Notes under the pieces: model-generated
Database searches by the model: none
What the model was told of the DNA's origin: nothing
The model's input: only the letters and a program-made list of their open reading frames with translations
NCBI GenBank assembly: GCA_019689555.1
Contig: JADGHE010000024.1
Coordinates: 1-44,929 of the forward strand
Source of the DNA: Variibacter sp.
GTDB lineage: Bacteria; Pseudomonadota; Alphaproteobacteria; Rhizobiales; Xanthobacteraceae
DNA: 44,929 bases
Direction: 5' to 3'
Translations under genes and position numbers: made by a program
Part shown: positions 34,420-42,570 of the stretch, one piece after another
How the letters are laid out: every line of letters begins with the position of its first letter
How positions within the stretch are numbered: position 1 is the first letter of the stretch

Positions 34420-35889
34420 TCATACCTTGCGGGCGAAGGCGCGGGCGAGCTTGGCGAGCCCGCTCGTCTCCCCCTCGGATGGGCGTTGCGGCGGCGGCGC
34501 GGCTGCCGGACGATTCGCCGCGGGCTCGGGCCGCGGCTGCGGCGCCGCGGCCGCCGGCGCGGGCGCCGGGCGCTCCGCCGCGCTCTGGAAGACTTCGCTG
34601 CGCACGGGTCGCGGGGGCGCGAACAGATAGCCCTGGCCCAGGCGCACGTCGTAATCGAGCAGATCGACCACCGTGCCCTCGGTTTCGATCTTCTCGACGA
34701 TGAGCTCGATGCCGTAGCGGCTCAGGAGGTTGGACAGGTCCGACGGGTGGATGTCGGCGCTTGCAGGAACCGCGCGGTTGAGCAGCAGCGGCGCCGGCAC
34801 CTTGACGAATCGGAAGCCCTGCTCGGCGAGCGCGCGCGGCTCGATCTGCAGGTCGGTCACCTGGTCCAGGGAGAACCGGAAGCCGAGCTCGGCAAGCTGG
34901 GCCAGGCTCTCGTGCTCGATGGGACCCATGGCGCGCAGGGTCGCCTGCGCGAACTCGAACACGAGCCACGGCGCGAACGCCCGGTTCGCCGACAGGAACT
35001 CGAAGAACTGCGCGAAGAACTCCGCGTCCGCGAGCGTGGAGCCCGCGATGTTGCAGAACAGCCCCGCCTCCCGGTTCCGGCTCGTCAGGCGCCGCACCAC
35101 CTGGACGGAGCGGAAGAGCATCAGATTGTCGAGCAGCGGCATCAGCCCGCCGCTCTCCGCGGGGTTGAGATAGTCGGCCGGCAGCAGCAGGCCGCCTTCC
35201 TCGGTGCGCAGGCGCGTCGTCGCCTCGTAGTAGCGCACCTTGCGCTGGGGCAGAGTGACGATCGGCTGGAGATAGAGGTCGACCCGGTTGCTTTCGAGCG
35301 CCCCGCGCACGATGCCGAGCAGTTCCGCGCTGGCGCGGGTAGCCGCCGCGCCGCCGGACTCGGCGGACGGCCCGGCCGTGGGCGCTGCGCTCGCCGCAGG
35401 CGACGGCGCGGCGGGCGCGGCAGGCGGCGTCTCGGGTTCGCCCGGAGGCACCGCACCGGGCGCGATGGACGGCGCGGCGACCGCGCCGCCCAGCAGCAGC
35501 GATTCGTGGGCGGCGACCGATTCGGCGAGCTGTTTGACGAGCGTGCCGACGACCTCCATCTCGCTCGCGAGCGGATCGGTCGCCTGCCGCGTGCGCTCCT
35601 CGATCTGCGCGAGGGCCGCCTCCGCGGCAAGAACGCGGCGCCCGAGGTCCCCGACCTGCCGGGCAAGATCGGCGGTGCCGCGCGACAGATCGGCGATCCG
35701 CTGCGCGAGATCGGCGCGCTCGCGCGCGCGCGCCGAGAAGGCGTTGTAGGCCGTGAGCAGGCTCAGGGCGGTGACGCCCGAGGCGAGGGACTCGCCGGAC
35801 GAAAGCCCGAGCGCAAGATAGGCCACCGCGCCGACCGCGGCGGCGATGATCGCCATGCACAGGCCGATGAAAAAGGCGCCAAACCGCAT
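34420..35889 (-). CDS. Membrane-anchored protein with degenerate EAL domain
   Basis: A 489-aa protein: two hydrophobic N-terminal segments (about 4-28 and 34-50), a coiled coil (55-130), a Pro/Ala linker (140-185), an EAL-type domain (190-430) and a Pro/Ala tail ending KLARAFARKV. Compared with active c-di-GMP phosphodiesterases, EAL is EAT (222-224) and the DDFGTG loop is LDQVTD (second metal-binding Asp is Gln343), while N280, E312, K363, E399 and Q419 stay. It is probably catalytically dead or weak and may bind c-di-GMP or act as a scaffold. Start: MRFGAFFIG just before the first membrane helix; an Arg-rich upstream extension is discarded. Downstream of the aminotransferase, same strand. 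Confidence 0.8.
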   Translation of the reverse strand: MRFGAFFIGLCMAIIAAAVGAVAYLALGLSSGESLASGVTALSLLTAYNAFSARARERADLAQRIADLSRGTADLARQVGDLGRRVLAAEAALAQIEERTRQATDPLASEMEVVGTLVKQLAESVAAHESLLLGGAVAAPSIAPGAVPPGEPETPPAAPAAPSPAASAAPTAGPSAESGGAAATRASAELLGIVRGALESNRVDLYLQPIVTLPQRKVRYYEATTRLRTEEGGLLLPADYLNPAESGGLMPLLDNLMLFRSVQVVRRLTSRNREAGLFCNIAGSTLADAEFFAQFFEFLSANRAFAPWLVFEFAQATLRAMGPIEHESLAQLAELGFRFSLDQVTDLQIEPRALAEQGFRFVKVPAPLLLNRAVPASADIHPSDLSNLLSRYGIELIVEKIETEGTVVDLLDYDVRLGQGYLFAPPRPVRSEVFQSAAERPAPAPAAAAPQPRPEPAANRPAAAPPPQRPSEGETSGLAKLARAFARKV

Positions 35890-36076
35890 GCCTCGCGTCC
35901 CCGGTCGTGACGGCGCAGACGCACGGCGACCGACTGATTCGCCGCGCCGCGCCACTGTTCCCGAGGATGCGTGAACACGCAAGCGGCCGCGCCGCCATGC
36001 GCCGGCCACGCGCCTGACAAAGGACGCTTTCCCGGAAGCCTCCGGCTGCGGTGCGCGGCGGTCGCAAGAAGCGACG

Positions 36077-37423
36077 CTAGCCCACCGCCTTGATCGCCCG
36101 CGCGACCTTCTCGAACACTTCGCCGATCTGGCTCTCGCTGATGATCAGCGGCGGCGACAGCGCCAGCGTATCGCCGGTGATGCGCACCATCACGTTTTCC
36201 TCGCGGAAGGCGCGGTCCATCACCTCGGTGGCGCGGCGGCCGACGCCGTCCGGACGCGAGGCGAGATCGATGCCGGCCACGAGGCCGACGGTGCGAATGT
36301 CGACCACGTTCGGAAGCCCCTTGAGGCTCATCGCGGCATCGGCCCAGAGCGGCTCGAGCTTCCTTGCGCGCTCGAACAGGCCCTCCTCGCGGTAGAGGTC
36401 GAGCGTCGCAAGGCCCGCCGCGCAGGCGAGCGGGTGGGCCGAATAGGTGTAGCCGTGGAACAGCTCGATCGCGTGCTCGGGCCCGGTCATGAAGGCGTCG
36501 TGGATTTCGTCGCGCACGATGACGCCGCCCATCGGAACCGAGCCCGACGTGATGCCCTTGGCGAAGGTGATCATGTCCGGCTTCACGCCATAGCGCTCTG
36601 CGGCGAAGGCATAGCCGAGCCGGCCGAAGCCGGTGATGACCTCGTCGAAGATCAGCAGGATGCCGTATTTGTCGCAGATCTGCCGCAGGCGCTGCAAATA
36701 GCCTTTGGGGGCGGGGAGCACGCCCGTCGACCCCGCCATGGGCTCGACGATCACGGCCGCGATGGTCGAGGCGTCGTGCAGCGCGACGATCCGCTCGAGC
36801 TCGTCGGCGAGGTGCGCGCCCCATTCCGGCTCGCCGCGGCTGAACGCCTGCTGCTCGCGGTTATAGGTGTGCGGGAGATGGTCGACGCCGGTGAGCATCC
36901 CGCCGAAGTAGCGGCGGTTGGCGACGATGCCGCCGACCGAGATTCCGCCGAAGCCGACGCCGTGATAGCCGCGCTCGCGCCCGATGAGCCGCGTGCGGCT
37001 GCCCTGCCCGCGCACATTGTGGTAGGCGAGCGCGATCTTCAGCGCGGTGTCGACCGCCTCCGAGCCCGAGTTGCAGAAGAAGACGTGGTCGAGGTTTTCC
37101 GGCGCAAGCGCGGCGACGCGGCTTGCGAGCTCGAAGGACTTCGGATGGGCGAACTGGAAGGCCGGCGCATAGTCGAGCTCGGCGGCCTGGCGCTGGATCG
37201 CCTCCACGATGGGCTGCCGGTTGTGGCCCGCATTGGTGCACCACAGCCCCGCCGTGCCGTCCAGCACCGCGCGGCCGTCCGGCGTGTAGTAGTGCATGTC
37301 CTTGGCGCGGGCGATGAGCCGCGGCGCCTTCTTGAACGCGCGATTGGGCGTGAAAGGAAGCCAGTAGGCCGCGAGATCGTTGGGCACGCTGGCGGCGAAA
37401 TCACGGCTTTCGGCGAGCGACAT
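36077..37423 (-). CDS. Class III aminotransferase, omega-amino acid (beta-alanine):pyruvate type
   Basis: A 448-aa PLP enzyme. The PLP-binding lysine is K289 (TFAKGITSG), the pyridine-N Asp is D260 (LLIFDEVITGFGRLG), with CNSGSEAVDTALKIA (117-131) and GYTYSAHPLACAA for phosphate contact. The N-terminal DGTAGLWCTNAGHNR block is typical of beta-alanine:pyruvate transaminases, which move the terminal amino group of beta-alanine or other omega-amino acids/amines to pyruvate. Length matches the family. It lies 187 bp upstream of the EAL protein. True substrate not decidable by sequence; beta-alanine, taurine-like or aliphatic amines are options. Confidence 0.92.
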   Translation of the reverse strand: MSLAESRDFAASVPNDLAAYWLPFTPNRAFKKAPRLIARAKDMHYYTPDGRAVLDGTAGLWCTNAGHNRQPIVEAIQRQAAELDYAPAFQFAHPKSFELASRVAALAPENLDHVFFCNSGSEAVDTALKIALAYHNVRGQGSRTRLIGRERGYHGVGFGGISVGGIVANRRYFGGMLTGVDHLPHTYNREQQAFSRGEPEWGAHLADELERIVALHDASTIAAVIVEPMAGSTGVLPAPKGYLQRLRQICDKYGILLIFDEVITGFGRLGYAFAAERYGVKPDMITFAKGITSGSVPMGGVIVRDEIHDAFMTGPEHAIELFHGYTYSAHPLACAAGLATLDLYREEGLFERARKLEPLWADAAMSLKGLPNVVDIRTVGLVAGIDLASRPDGVGRRATEVMDRAFREENVMVRITGDTLALSPPLIISESQIGEVFEKVARAIKAVG

Positions 37424-37470
37424 GGGCTTTCCTCGCGCTGACAGGAAGGGGGCGATGTCCGTCCGGTCGT

Positions 37471-37716
37471 TTAGCAGAGACGGGCGGGGGCCGCAAAACC
37501 GTTCGCGGCCGGCGCGCGCGCCGCGGCTTCAACGCCCCCTGCGAGCGCTGCGACCTTGAGGCTTGCGTCGTCGTCGGCCGGCGGGTTGCCGGAAGCGATG
37601 GCGCTGCCGACGAGCAGGCACGCGATGAGAAGAACGACCGCCGTGGCGCCGCCGAAAATCCAGCCGATGATCTGTAATCCGGTCTTGTCGACCATGACAC
37701 GTTTCCGCTTCGACAT
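37471..37716 (-). CDS. Small membrane protein, function unknown
   Basis: Up to 81 aa: a basic N-terminus (MSKRKRVM), one strong membrane helix (about 13-40: IIGWIFGGATAVVLLIACLLVGSAIAS), then a short Ala-rich periplasmic or cytoplasmic tail. A second in-frame ATG at 37695 could be the real start. The upstream 37-codon ORF ends in TGA directly followed by this ATG (TGAATG), which suggests translational coupling. No family recognised. Confidence 0.5.
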   Translation of the reverse strand: MSKRKRVMVDKTGLQIIGWIFGGATAVVLLIACLLVGSAIASGNPPADDDASLKVAALAGGVEAAARAPAANGFAAPARLC

Positions 37717-37830
37717 TCAGCGCGGGTCGCGCGCGCCGGACTTCCACAACAGGATCGCGATCACGACGAGAACCGCGAAGACTGCGCTGACGATGGACAG
37801 GACCATGAAGGGCTCGCGAATCAGAATCAT
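37717..37830 (-). CDS. Very small single-helix membrane peptide, 37 aa
   Basis: A 37-codon frame: MILIREPFMVLSIVSAV then AVLVVIAILLWKSGARDPR, a single hydrophobic helix with a positively charged C-terminus. The stop TGA touches the ATG of the next small membrane protein. An internal ATG (37806) would give 30 aa. No good ribosome site was found, so the case rests on its composition and on the junction with its neighbour. Confidence 0.4.
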   Translation of the reverse strand: MILIREPFMVLSIVSAVFAVLVVIAILLWKSGARDPR

Positions 37831-38153
37831 GCGCCGGCACCGGTCAATAAGCCGTTGCCGTTTCCTCCGTTTGTCGTCCTGTGTTTCGTCGGAGACACAT
37901 GCCGCGCCGGCGCGGCGCCGCGCGCGGCGCGTCTGCGCTTTCCTTATCGTCTTCCCGCTTCGTCTCGCTTGCGGCCGTCGTCCTCTTGCGCGCGCGGCGC
38001 GCCGCCGCGGCGAAGCGGTGAGCGCGCGTTCATTTTGGAATTAACAGGCGTTCAGATACATAAAATGTGTGTAATTCACGGAACTGCCAAGATTGGTCGA
38101 GATTATTGGTCGTGCGGCGCTTGTAATAAACGCCGGGTTTATTGGAGGAAGAA
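37831..38153. other. Intergenic region with AT-rich leader before a small secreted-protein gene
   Basis: These 323 bases separate divergent small genes. The left half is GC-rich without signal. The right part (38030-38153) is markedly AT-richer than its surroundings and should hold the promoter of the gene at 38154; TAAAAT at 38061-38066 is a possible -10 box, without a convincing -35. It ends in the inverted repeat listed separately. Confidence 0.45.
38125..38149 (+). promoter_or_regulatory. Inverted repeat abutting the ribosome-binding site of a small secreted-protein gene
   Basis: AATAAAC (38125-38131), GCCGG, GTTTATT (38137-38143) is a perfect 7+7 inverted repeat; the ribosome site GGAGGA (38144-38149) starts at the very next base. 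In mRNA the hairpin would stack beside the ribosome site and could modulate initiation, or the DNA palindrome may be an operator. Confidence 0.5.
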
Positions 38154-38411
38154 ATGAATAAACTTATTCTCGGGTTGGCGGCCGCGGCTGCGATCGGTCT
38201 CACGGCGCCCGCCGTCGCGCACGAGGCCGCGCCGGCGGCGCGCATCCATCTCGCCCAGGCGGATGTGACGGTGAAGACCGTGCGCCGCGGCCCCGTGGTC
38301 AAGAAGGTGATCGTGCGGCGTCCCGCGGCCTACTACGGCGCCCGCAAGGTCGTCGTGGTGAAGAAACACCCGCGCCGCACCGTGGTCCGCAAAGTGATCA
38401 TTCGCCGCTGA
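38154..38411 (+). CDS. Small secreted, strongly basic protein with VVxKVxxRR repeats
   Basis: An 85-aa precursor: signal peptide MNKLILGLAAAAAIGLTAPAVA (about 22 residues), then a short linker and a basic Val/Lys/Arg region with three related units, VVKKVIVRR (48-56), VVVVKKHPRR (66-75) and VVRKVIIRR (77-85). The mature protein is very cationic, about 60 residues, and beta-prone. Similar unnamed proteins occur in Hyphomicrobiales; function unknown, perhaps envelope or polyanion binding. The ATG is set by GGAGGA 4 bases upstream. A strong terminator follows its stop. Confidence 0.7.
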   Translation: MNKLILGLAAAAAIGLTAPAVAHEAAPAARIHLAQADVTVKTVRRGPVVKKVIVRRPAAYYGARKVVVVKKHPRRTVVRKVIIRR

Positions 38412-38474
38412 GGCGGTCCGAACGCGGCGGCGGTTTCGCAGCCTCCGGTGCGGACACCGCCGCTTCTTGCACCC

Positions 38475-38512
38475 CATGTCGCCGTGCCGGAAAAGCCCGG
38501 CGCGGCGACATG
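38475..38512. terminator. Intrinsic terminator-type hairpin between convergent genes
   Basis: CATGTCGCCGTGCCGG (38475-38490) pairs over 16 bp, with one G-T wobble, with CCGGCGCGGCGACATG (38497-38512); the loop is AAAAGC. The tail TCGTTTCA has only a short T-run. It sits between the small secreted-protein gene and the convergent gene ending at 38518 and can serve both. Confidence 0.7.
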
Positions 38513-38517
38513 TCGTT

Positions 38518-39396
38518 TCACTGCCCGTAACCGACGATGATCTCGGCCACTTTGGGCTTCACGGCGCGGATTTCGGCGCTGTTCGACGCGAAGGTCTTCT
38601 CGCCGGTCACCTTGCCGAGCGCGGCCTGCGGCGTCTTACCGTCCTGCACGAAGCGGAGATTCATGCGGCAGCCGCCGTCGAGCTGGTCCAGCTTGCCGTT
38701 GTCCCAGTCGACGACGCTGCCGCCGTAGTCCCAGCCGAAGCCCGAGAGATGGAAGGGCTTGCCGTTGCGCTTTTCGACGTCGCCCAGCGCCATGCCGAGT
38801 CGCAGCCCGCCCGGCGCGACCCAGCGCGAGCCGCCGGTGATGACAATCGCGGCGGGGCGGGCGCGCGCCTGCTCGTCGTGCCAGAGCACTTCGAGCCTGC
38901 GCTGCGGATCGGCGGGATAGACGACGCTCGCGTCGAGCTTCGAGCCCTCCGGCCCGTCGACCTGGGTGAAGACGACGTTTTCGGCGCCGAAGGCGGCGAC
39001 GAGGTCCGCGTGCGTGGACTCCCGGGCGAAGGGCCCCGCGCAGGAGAGGGCCTGCGCCGGCTCCGCAGGCTTGCGCGCCCGCGGCTGCGGGGCGCGCGGC
39101 TGCGCGTGCCGCGGCGCGGGGGCGGCGGTGGCCGCCGCGGGCTGGTCCGGGGCGGACGGCGCGGGCCGCCTCACCTGCGCAGGCGCGCGCCGGGCCGGGG
39201 CGGCCTGCGGCTGCGTCGCCGGCGCGGACTGCGGCGGAGGCGCGGGCGGGTCGGGCCATACGGTCGCGGGCGGAGCCTGCTGGGGCGCAGGCGGGTCAGG
39301 CCAGACCGGTGCGGTGGGCTGTGGCGCCTGCCCGGCCGCCGGGATCACGGTTCCGGCCGCGACGAGAAAGGCGAGCACAGGGGTGCTGCATCGCAT
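38518..39396 (-). CDS. Secreted proline-rich protein with conserved C-terminal domain, function unknown
   Basis: A 292-aa precursor with a signal peptide (about 1-22, ending AAGQ), a Pro/Ala/Gln-rich linker (23-115) containing two copies of VWPDPPAP (31-38, 46-53), and a globular C-terminal domain (about 116-292). The domain starts SCAGPFARESTHADLVAAFG, contains VVYPADPQRRLEVLWHDE and GFGWDYGGSVVDWDNG, and has two cysteines (SCAG, GGCRMN) that could form a disulphide. The linker resembles those of cell-wall-spanning proteins. GAAGGAC precedes the ATG. No enzyme motif recognised. Confidence 0.75.
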   Translation of the reverse strand: MRCSTPVLAFLVAAGTVIPAAGQAPQPTAPVWPDPPAPQQAPPATVWPDPPAPPPQSAPATQPQAAPARRAPAQVRRPAPSAPDQPAAATAAPAPRHAQPRAPQPRARKPAEPAQALSCAGPFARESTHADLVAAFGAENVVFTQVDGPEGSKLDASVVYPADPQRRLEVLWHDEQARARPAAIVITGGSRWVAPGGLRLGMALGDVEKRNGKPFHLSGFGWDYGGSVVDWDNGKLDQLDGGCRMNLRFVQDGKTPQAALGKVTGEKTFASNSAEIRAVKPKVAEIIVGYGQ

Positions 39397-39697
39397 GCTG
39401 CAGGTCCTTCTGATTCGTCAGCAGTGCGGCGGAAATGGAGGGACCGAATTCCGGCGCGGCCCTGCTCTTTAAAGCCTTTTTTGCGCCAGTGGAATTGCGG
39501 AAAGGCGCCTGCGCCCCGGCCATCACCAGCCATGCCGCGGGCAAGGCCGCGCGGGCACCGGCGGCGGCCGGCCTGCGGGACGAGACCCGTGGCTCGGCGC
39601 TGCCCGCGGGCGCCCGCCACCCCCCTTCCTGGCCGGGACGACGGCACCGAAGCTCCGAAACCTTCGCTTTGCCTGCGCGTTATGGCCCCGGAGCGAG
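39397..39697. other. Intergenic region between divergent secreted-protein genes
   Basis: These 301 bases carry no gene. An AT-richer patch at 39465-39485 (CTCTTTAAAGCCTTTTTT) is the likeliest promoter area for the leftward gene. No clear -35/-10 pair or operator could be set. Confidence 0.35.
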
Positions 39698-40126
39698 ATG
39701 CGGGAACACTTCATGCTGCTGCGCGTCATGGCGGTCGCCGCCGCCCTCGCCCTCGTGGCCGGCGCAGACAGGGACGCGAAAGCTCAGGGCGCGGCACCGG
39801 CCGCGACGCCGGAGCCGTCCCGGCTCCCCAAGCCGCTCGACCTGGCGCCCGAGCAGCGGGACCTCGTCTTCGCCAGCCTGCGCAGCAAGACGCATCGCAG
39901 CACGGCCGCCCCGCCGAACTTCTTGCCGGAGCCCGGCGCCGTCGTTCCGGCGAGCGTGGAGCTCATGCCCATTCCTGACGTCGCGCTGGAGCTCGTGCCG
40001 AGCCTGCGCGACTATGTCTGCGCGCTGATCGCGAACCAGGCGGTGATCGTCGACCCCAAGACGCGCCAGGTGATCGAGGTCATCACGGAGCCGCCGGAGC
40101 CGCGCGCGCCGCCCGCGCCCGAATAG
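39698..40126 (+). CDS. DUF1236 domain protein, secreted
   Basis: A 142-aa protein with a signal peptide (MLLRVMAVAAALALVAGADRDAKAQ; an ATG at 39713 would trim five residues) and a C-terminal DUF1236 core: VVPASVELMPIPD, PSLRDYVCALIANQAVIVDPKTRQVIEVI. DUF1236 is nearly confined to Hyphomicrobiales envelope proteins of unknown role. GGAGCGAG before the ATG supports the start. The core here has Cys in place of the usual Tyr in the RYV segment. Convergent with the next gene, 94 bp apart. Confidence 0.8.
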   Translation: MREHFMLLRVMAVAAALALVAGADRDAKAQGAAPAATPEPSRLPKPLDLAPEQRDLVFASLRSKTHRSTAAPPNFLPEPGAVVPASVELMPIPDVALELVPSLRDYVCALIANQAVIVDPKTRQVIEVITEPPEPRAPPAPE

Positions 40127-40220
40127 CGCCACGCCGGGCGATACCGCCGCTCGGCCGCGCCGGCCGCCGGCCCAGCCGCGAGACCGTCGCTCACCTCCGG
40201 CCCGCGTTGCCGATGCCGGC

Positions 40221-40625
40221 TTACGCTTGCTCGGCCGGGGCGGGGCGGGGCGCGCCTTTCCACTGCCCCATGCTCTCGGCGATGATCTTCGCGGAGGCCA
40301 TGGCGGCCTGGCTCGCCTGCGCGTAGTTTGCGATCTCGCGCTGCACGCGCTCGCCCTCGACGCGCAGATATTCGCGCACGGCCTGCAGCTCGGCGATGAG
40401 GTGATCGATCTCGCGAATCGACGTGCCCGCCACGCGCTCGATGAGGAAATTGAGGTTGTTCGCGCCGAGGTCTCCGTTCTCGGACAGCATGCGGCGGCTG
40501 GGCATCACATCCTTGCGAACGAATTCGCGGATCTCGCCCTCCACGTTGGCGATCGTATCCAACGCCTCCTCCGTCGACTTTCCGGGCTTGTCATCCGGAA
40601 GCCGGTTCGGCTTGACGGGTGTCAT
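40221..40625 (-). CDS. Conserved-looking hypothetical protein, helical
   Basis: A 134-aa soluble, mostly helical protein: a polar N-terminus (TPVKPNRLPDDKPGKSTEE), then long amphipathic helices (ALDTIANVEGEIREFVRKDVM; LIAELQAVREYLRVEGERVQREIANYAQ) likely forming a coiled coil. The ATG at 40625 is defined by AAGGAGGACC upstream; the longer open frame is low-complexity and discarded. The end (GQWKGAPRPAPAEQA) is disordered. No known domain identified. Confidence 0.7.
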   Translation of the reverse strand: MTPVKPNRLPDDKPGKSTEEALDTIANVEGEIREFVRKDVMPSRRMLSENGDLGANNLNFLIERVAGTSIREIDHLIAELQAVREYLRVEGERVQREIANYAQASQAAMASAKIIAESMGQWKGAPRPAPAEQA

Positions 40626-40928
40626 CGGCCTGGTCCTCCTTGCAAACGCCGTACTCGGAACGAGGACGGTCACAGCGGGGGACTCCCGCACGGGAATTGG
40701 CCGCCCTGGCGACGATTTCTGGGCAGGAATGGGTGTTTTTTGGCACCAATTGAGGCGTTTCGGCCCCGGGCCCGGGCCGCGCCTGCAAGGCCGTTCCCCC
40801 TGCCCTCGCAAGCGGTCGGGGCGAAGTTCCGGGGCTTGCCAAGCAAGACGATCCGGCCCGTGCGGAAATGCGGTCCGGCCGCCGCGCGTAAGACCCGAGG
40901 GAGGGCCGCGGGCGCGGCCCGCGCATCG
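40626..40928. other. Intergenic region
   Basis: These 303 bases between two small minus-strand genes show no credible coding sequence, repeat or terminator. The stretch 40725-40760 (TTTCTGGGCAGGAATGGGTGTTTTTTGG) is AT-richer and is a candidate promoter zone for the gene starting at 40625. Confidence 0.35.
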
Positions 40929-41153
40929 TCAACGCACGTGGCGGGCAGCGGTATCGGCCACCGCGCAGGCGAGGCCGGCGTCGGCCGCGCTCGCACACGT
41001 GACCGCGCGATAGACGCGCGGCGCGGCGGACTGGGAATCGGCCGTGCGCGTCGCTTTCGATGCCTGGGCGAGCGCCATGATGACCACGAGCGCAATCAGG
41101 GGCAGCGCGAAAAACCGCGGAGACGCAAGAAAGCGCGGCGAGTGCTGCAACAT
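40929..41153 (-). CDS. Small membrane-anchored hypothetical protein
   Basis: A 74-aa protein with a basic N-terminus, a hydrophobic segment (about 13-30: RFFALPLIALVVIMALAQA) that is either a signal peptide or an anchor, and a polar tail with two cysteines (VTCASAADAGLACAVAD) that could pair outside the cytoplasm. CAGGGAGCGTCCC precedes the ATG. Family unknown. Confidence 0.55.
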   Translation of the reverse strand: MLQHSPRFLASPRFFALPLIALVVIMALAQASKATRTADSQSAAPRVYRAVTCASAADAGLACAVADTAARHVR

Positions 41154-41269
41154 GGGACGCTCCCTGACTCTCGTTGATCCTGTTGTAGCGCGCTCCGGTT
41201 TCCGCCGCGTTTCTCCCGATGTTTCCGCGGCGTTTCGTCACCGCGCACGGGCGGAACGGCGCCTTCGCG

Positions 41270-41298
41270 AAAACAAGAGGCCTCGCGCAAGCGAGGCC
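41270..41298 (-). terminator. Intrinsic terminator downstream of accA
   Basis: On the minus strand GGCCTCGC-TTGC-GCGAGGCC (41279-41298) is a perfect 8-bp GC stem with a tetraloop, followed by TCTTGTTTT. It lies about 140 bases past the accA stop and is the only T-tailed hairpin there. Confidence 0.65.
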
Positions 41299-41436
41299 AG
41301 TCGAGGGAGGAATCCACGTGGGATGGTTTTACAATGCGCTTTTTGCGCCGCGCTGTCTTGCCAGGAAGATTACGGAGGCGCGGCGATTTTTGGCGCCTTG
41401 GTTGCTCGCCGGTAAACGCCGCGCCGGCGCGCGCGC

Positions 41437-42390
41437 TCAGCCGGCGCGGCCGAGAGCCAGGAACTTCTCGCGGCGGTGGCGGCGGATTTCGTCGCGGCTC
41501 ATGGCGCTCAGGCCGGCGAGCGCCGCGGCGATGGCCTCGCCGGCGGCGGCGATAGCGGCGGCGGGCTCGCGGTGCGCGCCGCCGAGCGGCTCCGGCACGA
41601 TCTCGTCGATGACGCCGAAGCGAATCAGGTCCTGCGCGGTGATCTTCATGCTCATCGCCGCATCCTGCGCCTTGCTCGAGTCGCGCCAGAGGATGGAGGC
41701 CGCGCCTTCGGGCGAGATCACGCTGTAGATCGCGTGTTCGAGCATGAGCACGCGATTGGCGGTCGCGATCGCGATCGCCCCGCCCGAGCCGCCTTCGCCC
41801 AGAATCACGGCGACGTTCGGCACGCCGAGGTCGAGACAGGCCTGCGTCGAGCGCGCAATCGCCTCGGCCTGGCCGCGCTCCTCGGCCCCGACGCCGGGAT
41901 AGGCGCCGGGCGTGTCCACAAGAGAGATCACCGGAATGCCGAACCGGTCCGCAAGCTCCATCACCCGCACCGCCTTCCGGTAGCCTTCCGGACGCGCCAT
42001 GCCGAAATTGTGTTTGAGGCGGGCCTCGGTGGTCGAACCCTTCTCGTGCCCGATGATGCAGACGCTCTCGCCGCGGAAGCGGCCGAAGCCGGCGATGATC
42101 GCCTCGTCCTCGCCGAATTTGCGGTCGCCCGAGAGCGGCGTGAACTCGCTGATGAGGGCCGCGACATAGTCCAGGCAGTGCGGCCGCTGCGGGTGGCGCG
42201 CGACCTGGGTCTTCTGCCAGGGGGTGAGGGCGGCGTAGATGTCCCGCAGGGTCTGCGTGGCCCGGGCCTCGAGCCGCTTGATCTCCTCGTCGAGCGACAG
42301 GGAGACCGCCCCGTTCTGCACGGCCCGCAGCTCTTCGATCTTGGCCTCCAGCTCGGCCACGGGCTTTTCAAAGTCGAGATAGCTCCGCAT
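41437..42390 (-). CDS. accA: Acetyl-CoA carboxylase carboxyltransferase subunit alpha
   Basis: A 317-aa subunit with AccD forming the carboxyltransferase that moves CO2 from biotin-BCCP to acetyl-CoA, the first step of fatty acid synthesis. Features: N-terminal [29 protein letters not shown], the [27 protein letters not shown] block and the oxyanion region [11 protein letters not shown]. The ATG at 42390 starts the standard MRSYLDFE N-terminus. Divergent from hslV, with 180 bp between. Length matches alphaproteobacterial AccA. Confidence 0.97.
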   Translation of the reverse strand: MRSYLDFEKPVAELEAKIEELRAVQNGAVSLSLDEEIKRLEARATQTLRDIYAALTPWQKTQVARHPQRPHCLDYVAALISEFTPLSGDRKFGEDEAIIAGFGRFRGESVCIIGHEKGSTTEARLKHNFGMARPEGYRKAVRVMELADRFGIPVISLVDTPGAYPGVGAEERGQAEAIARSTQACLDLGVPNVAVILGEGGSGGAIAIATANRVLMLEHAIYSVISPEGAASILWRDSSKAQDAAMSMKITAQDLIRFGVIDEIVPEPLGGAHREPAAAIAAAGEAIAAALAGLSAMSRDEIRRHRREKFLALGRAG

Positions 42391-42570
42391 CGAGCAAGAA
42401 GGTCTGCTTATCGGGAGGGATGTCCGGCGATCGTCATGGGCGCGGGACTTCTGGCCCGCCCGCGGGCGCAAAGTCAAGCAACCGGGGCAGCGATTTGCAT
42501 CGGCGGCGGGAAGCGCCTACATGCGGGCCACGCGCCGGGCGATCCCGGCCCCCGCCAAAAGATCCGCCCG

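Noticed and set aside
41318-41476. GTG start after GAGGGAGG, reading MGWFYNALFAPRCLARKI...
   Set aside because: The ribosome-like site is next to the accA terminator hairpin and the frame soon runs antisense into accA with low-complexity sequence; no sign of a real gene.
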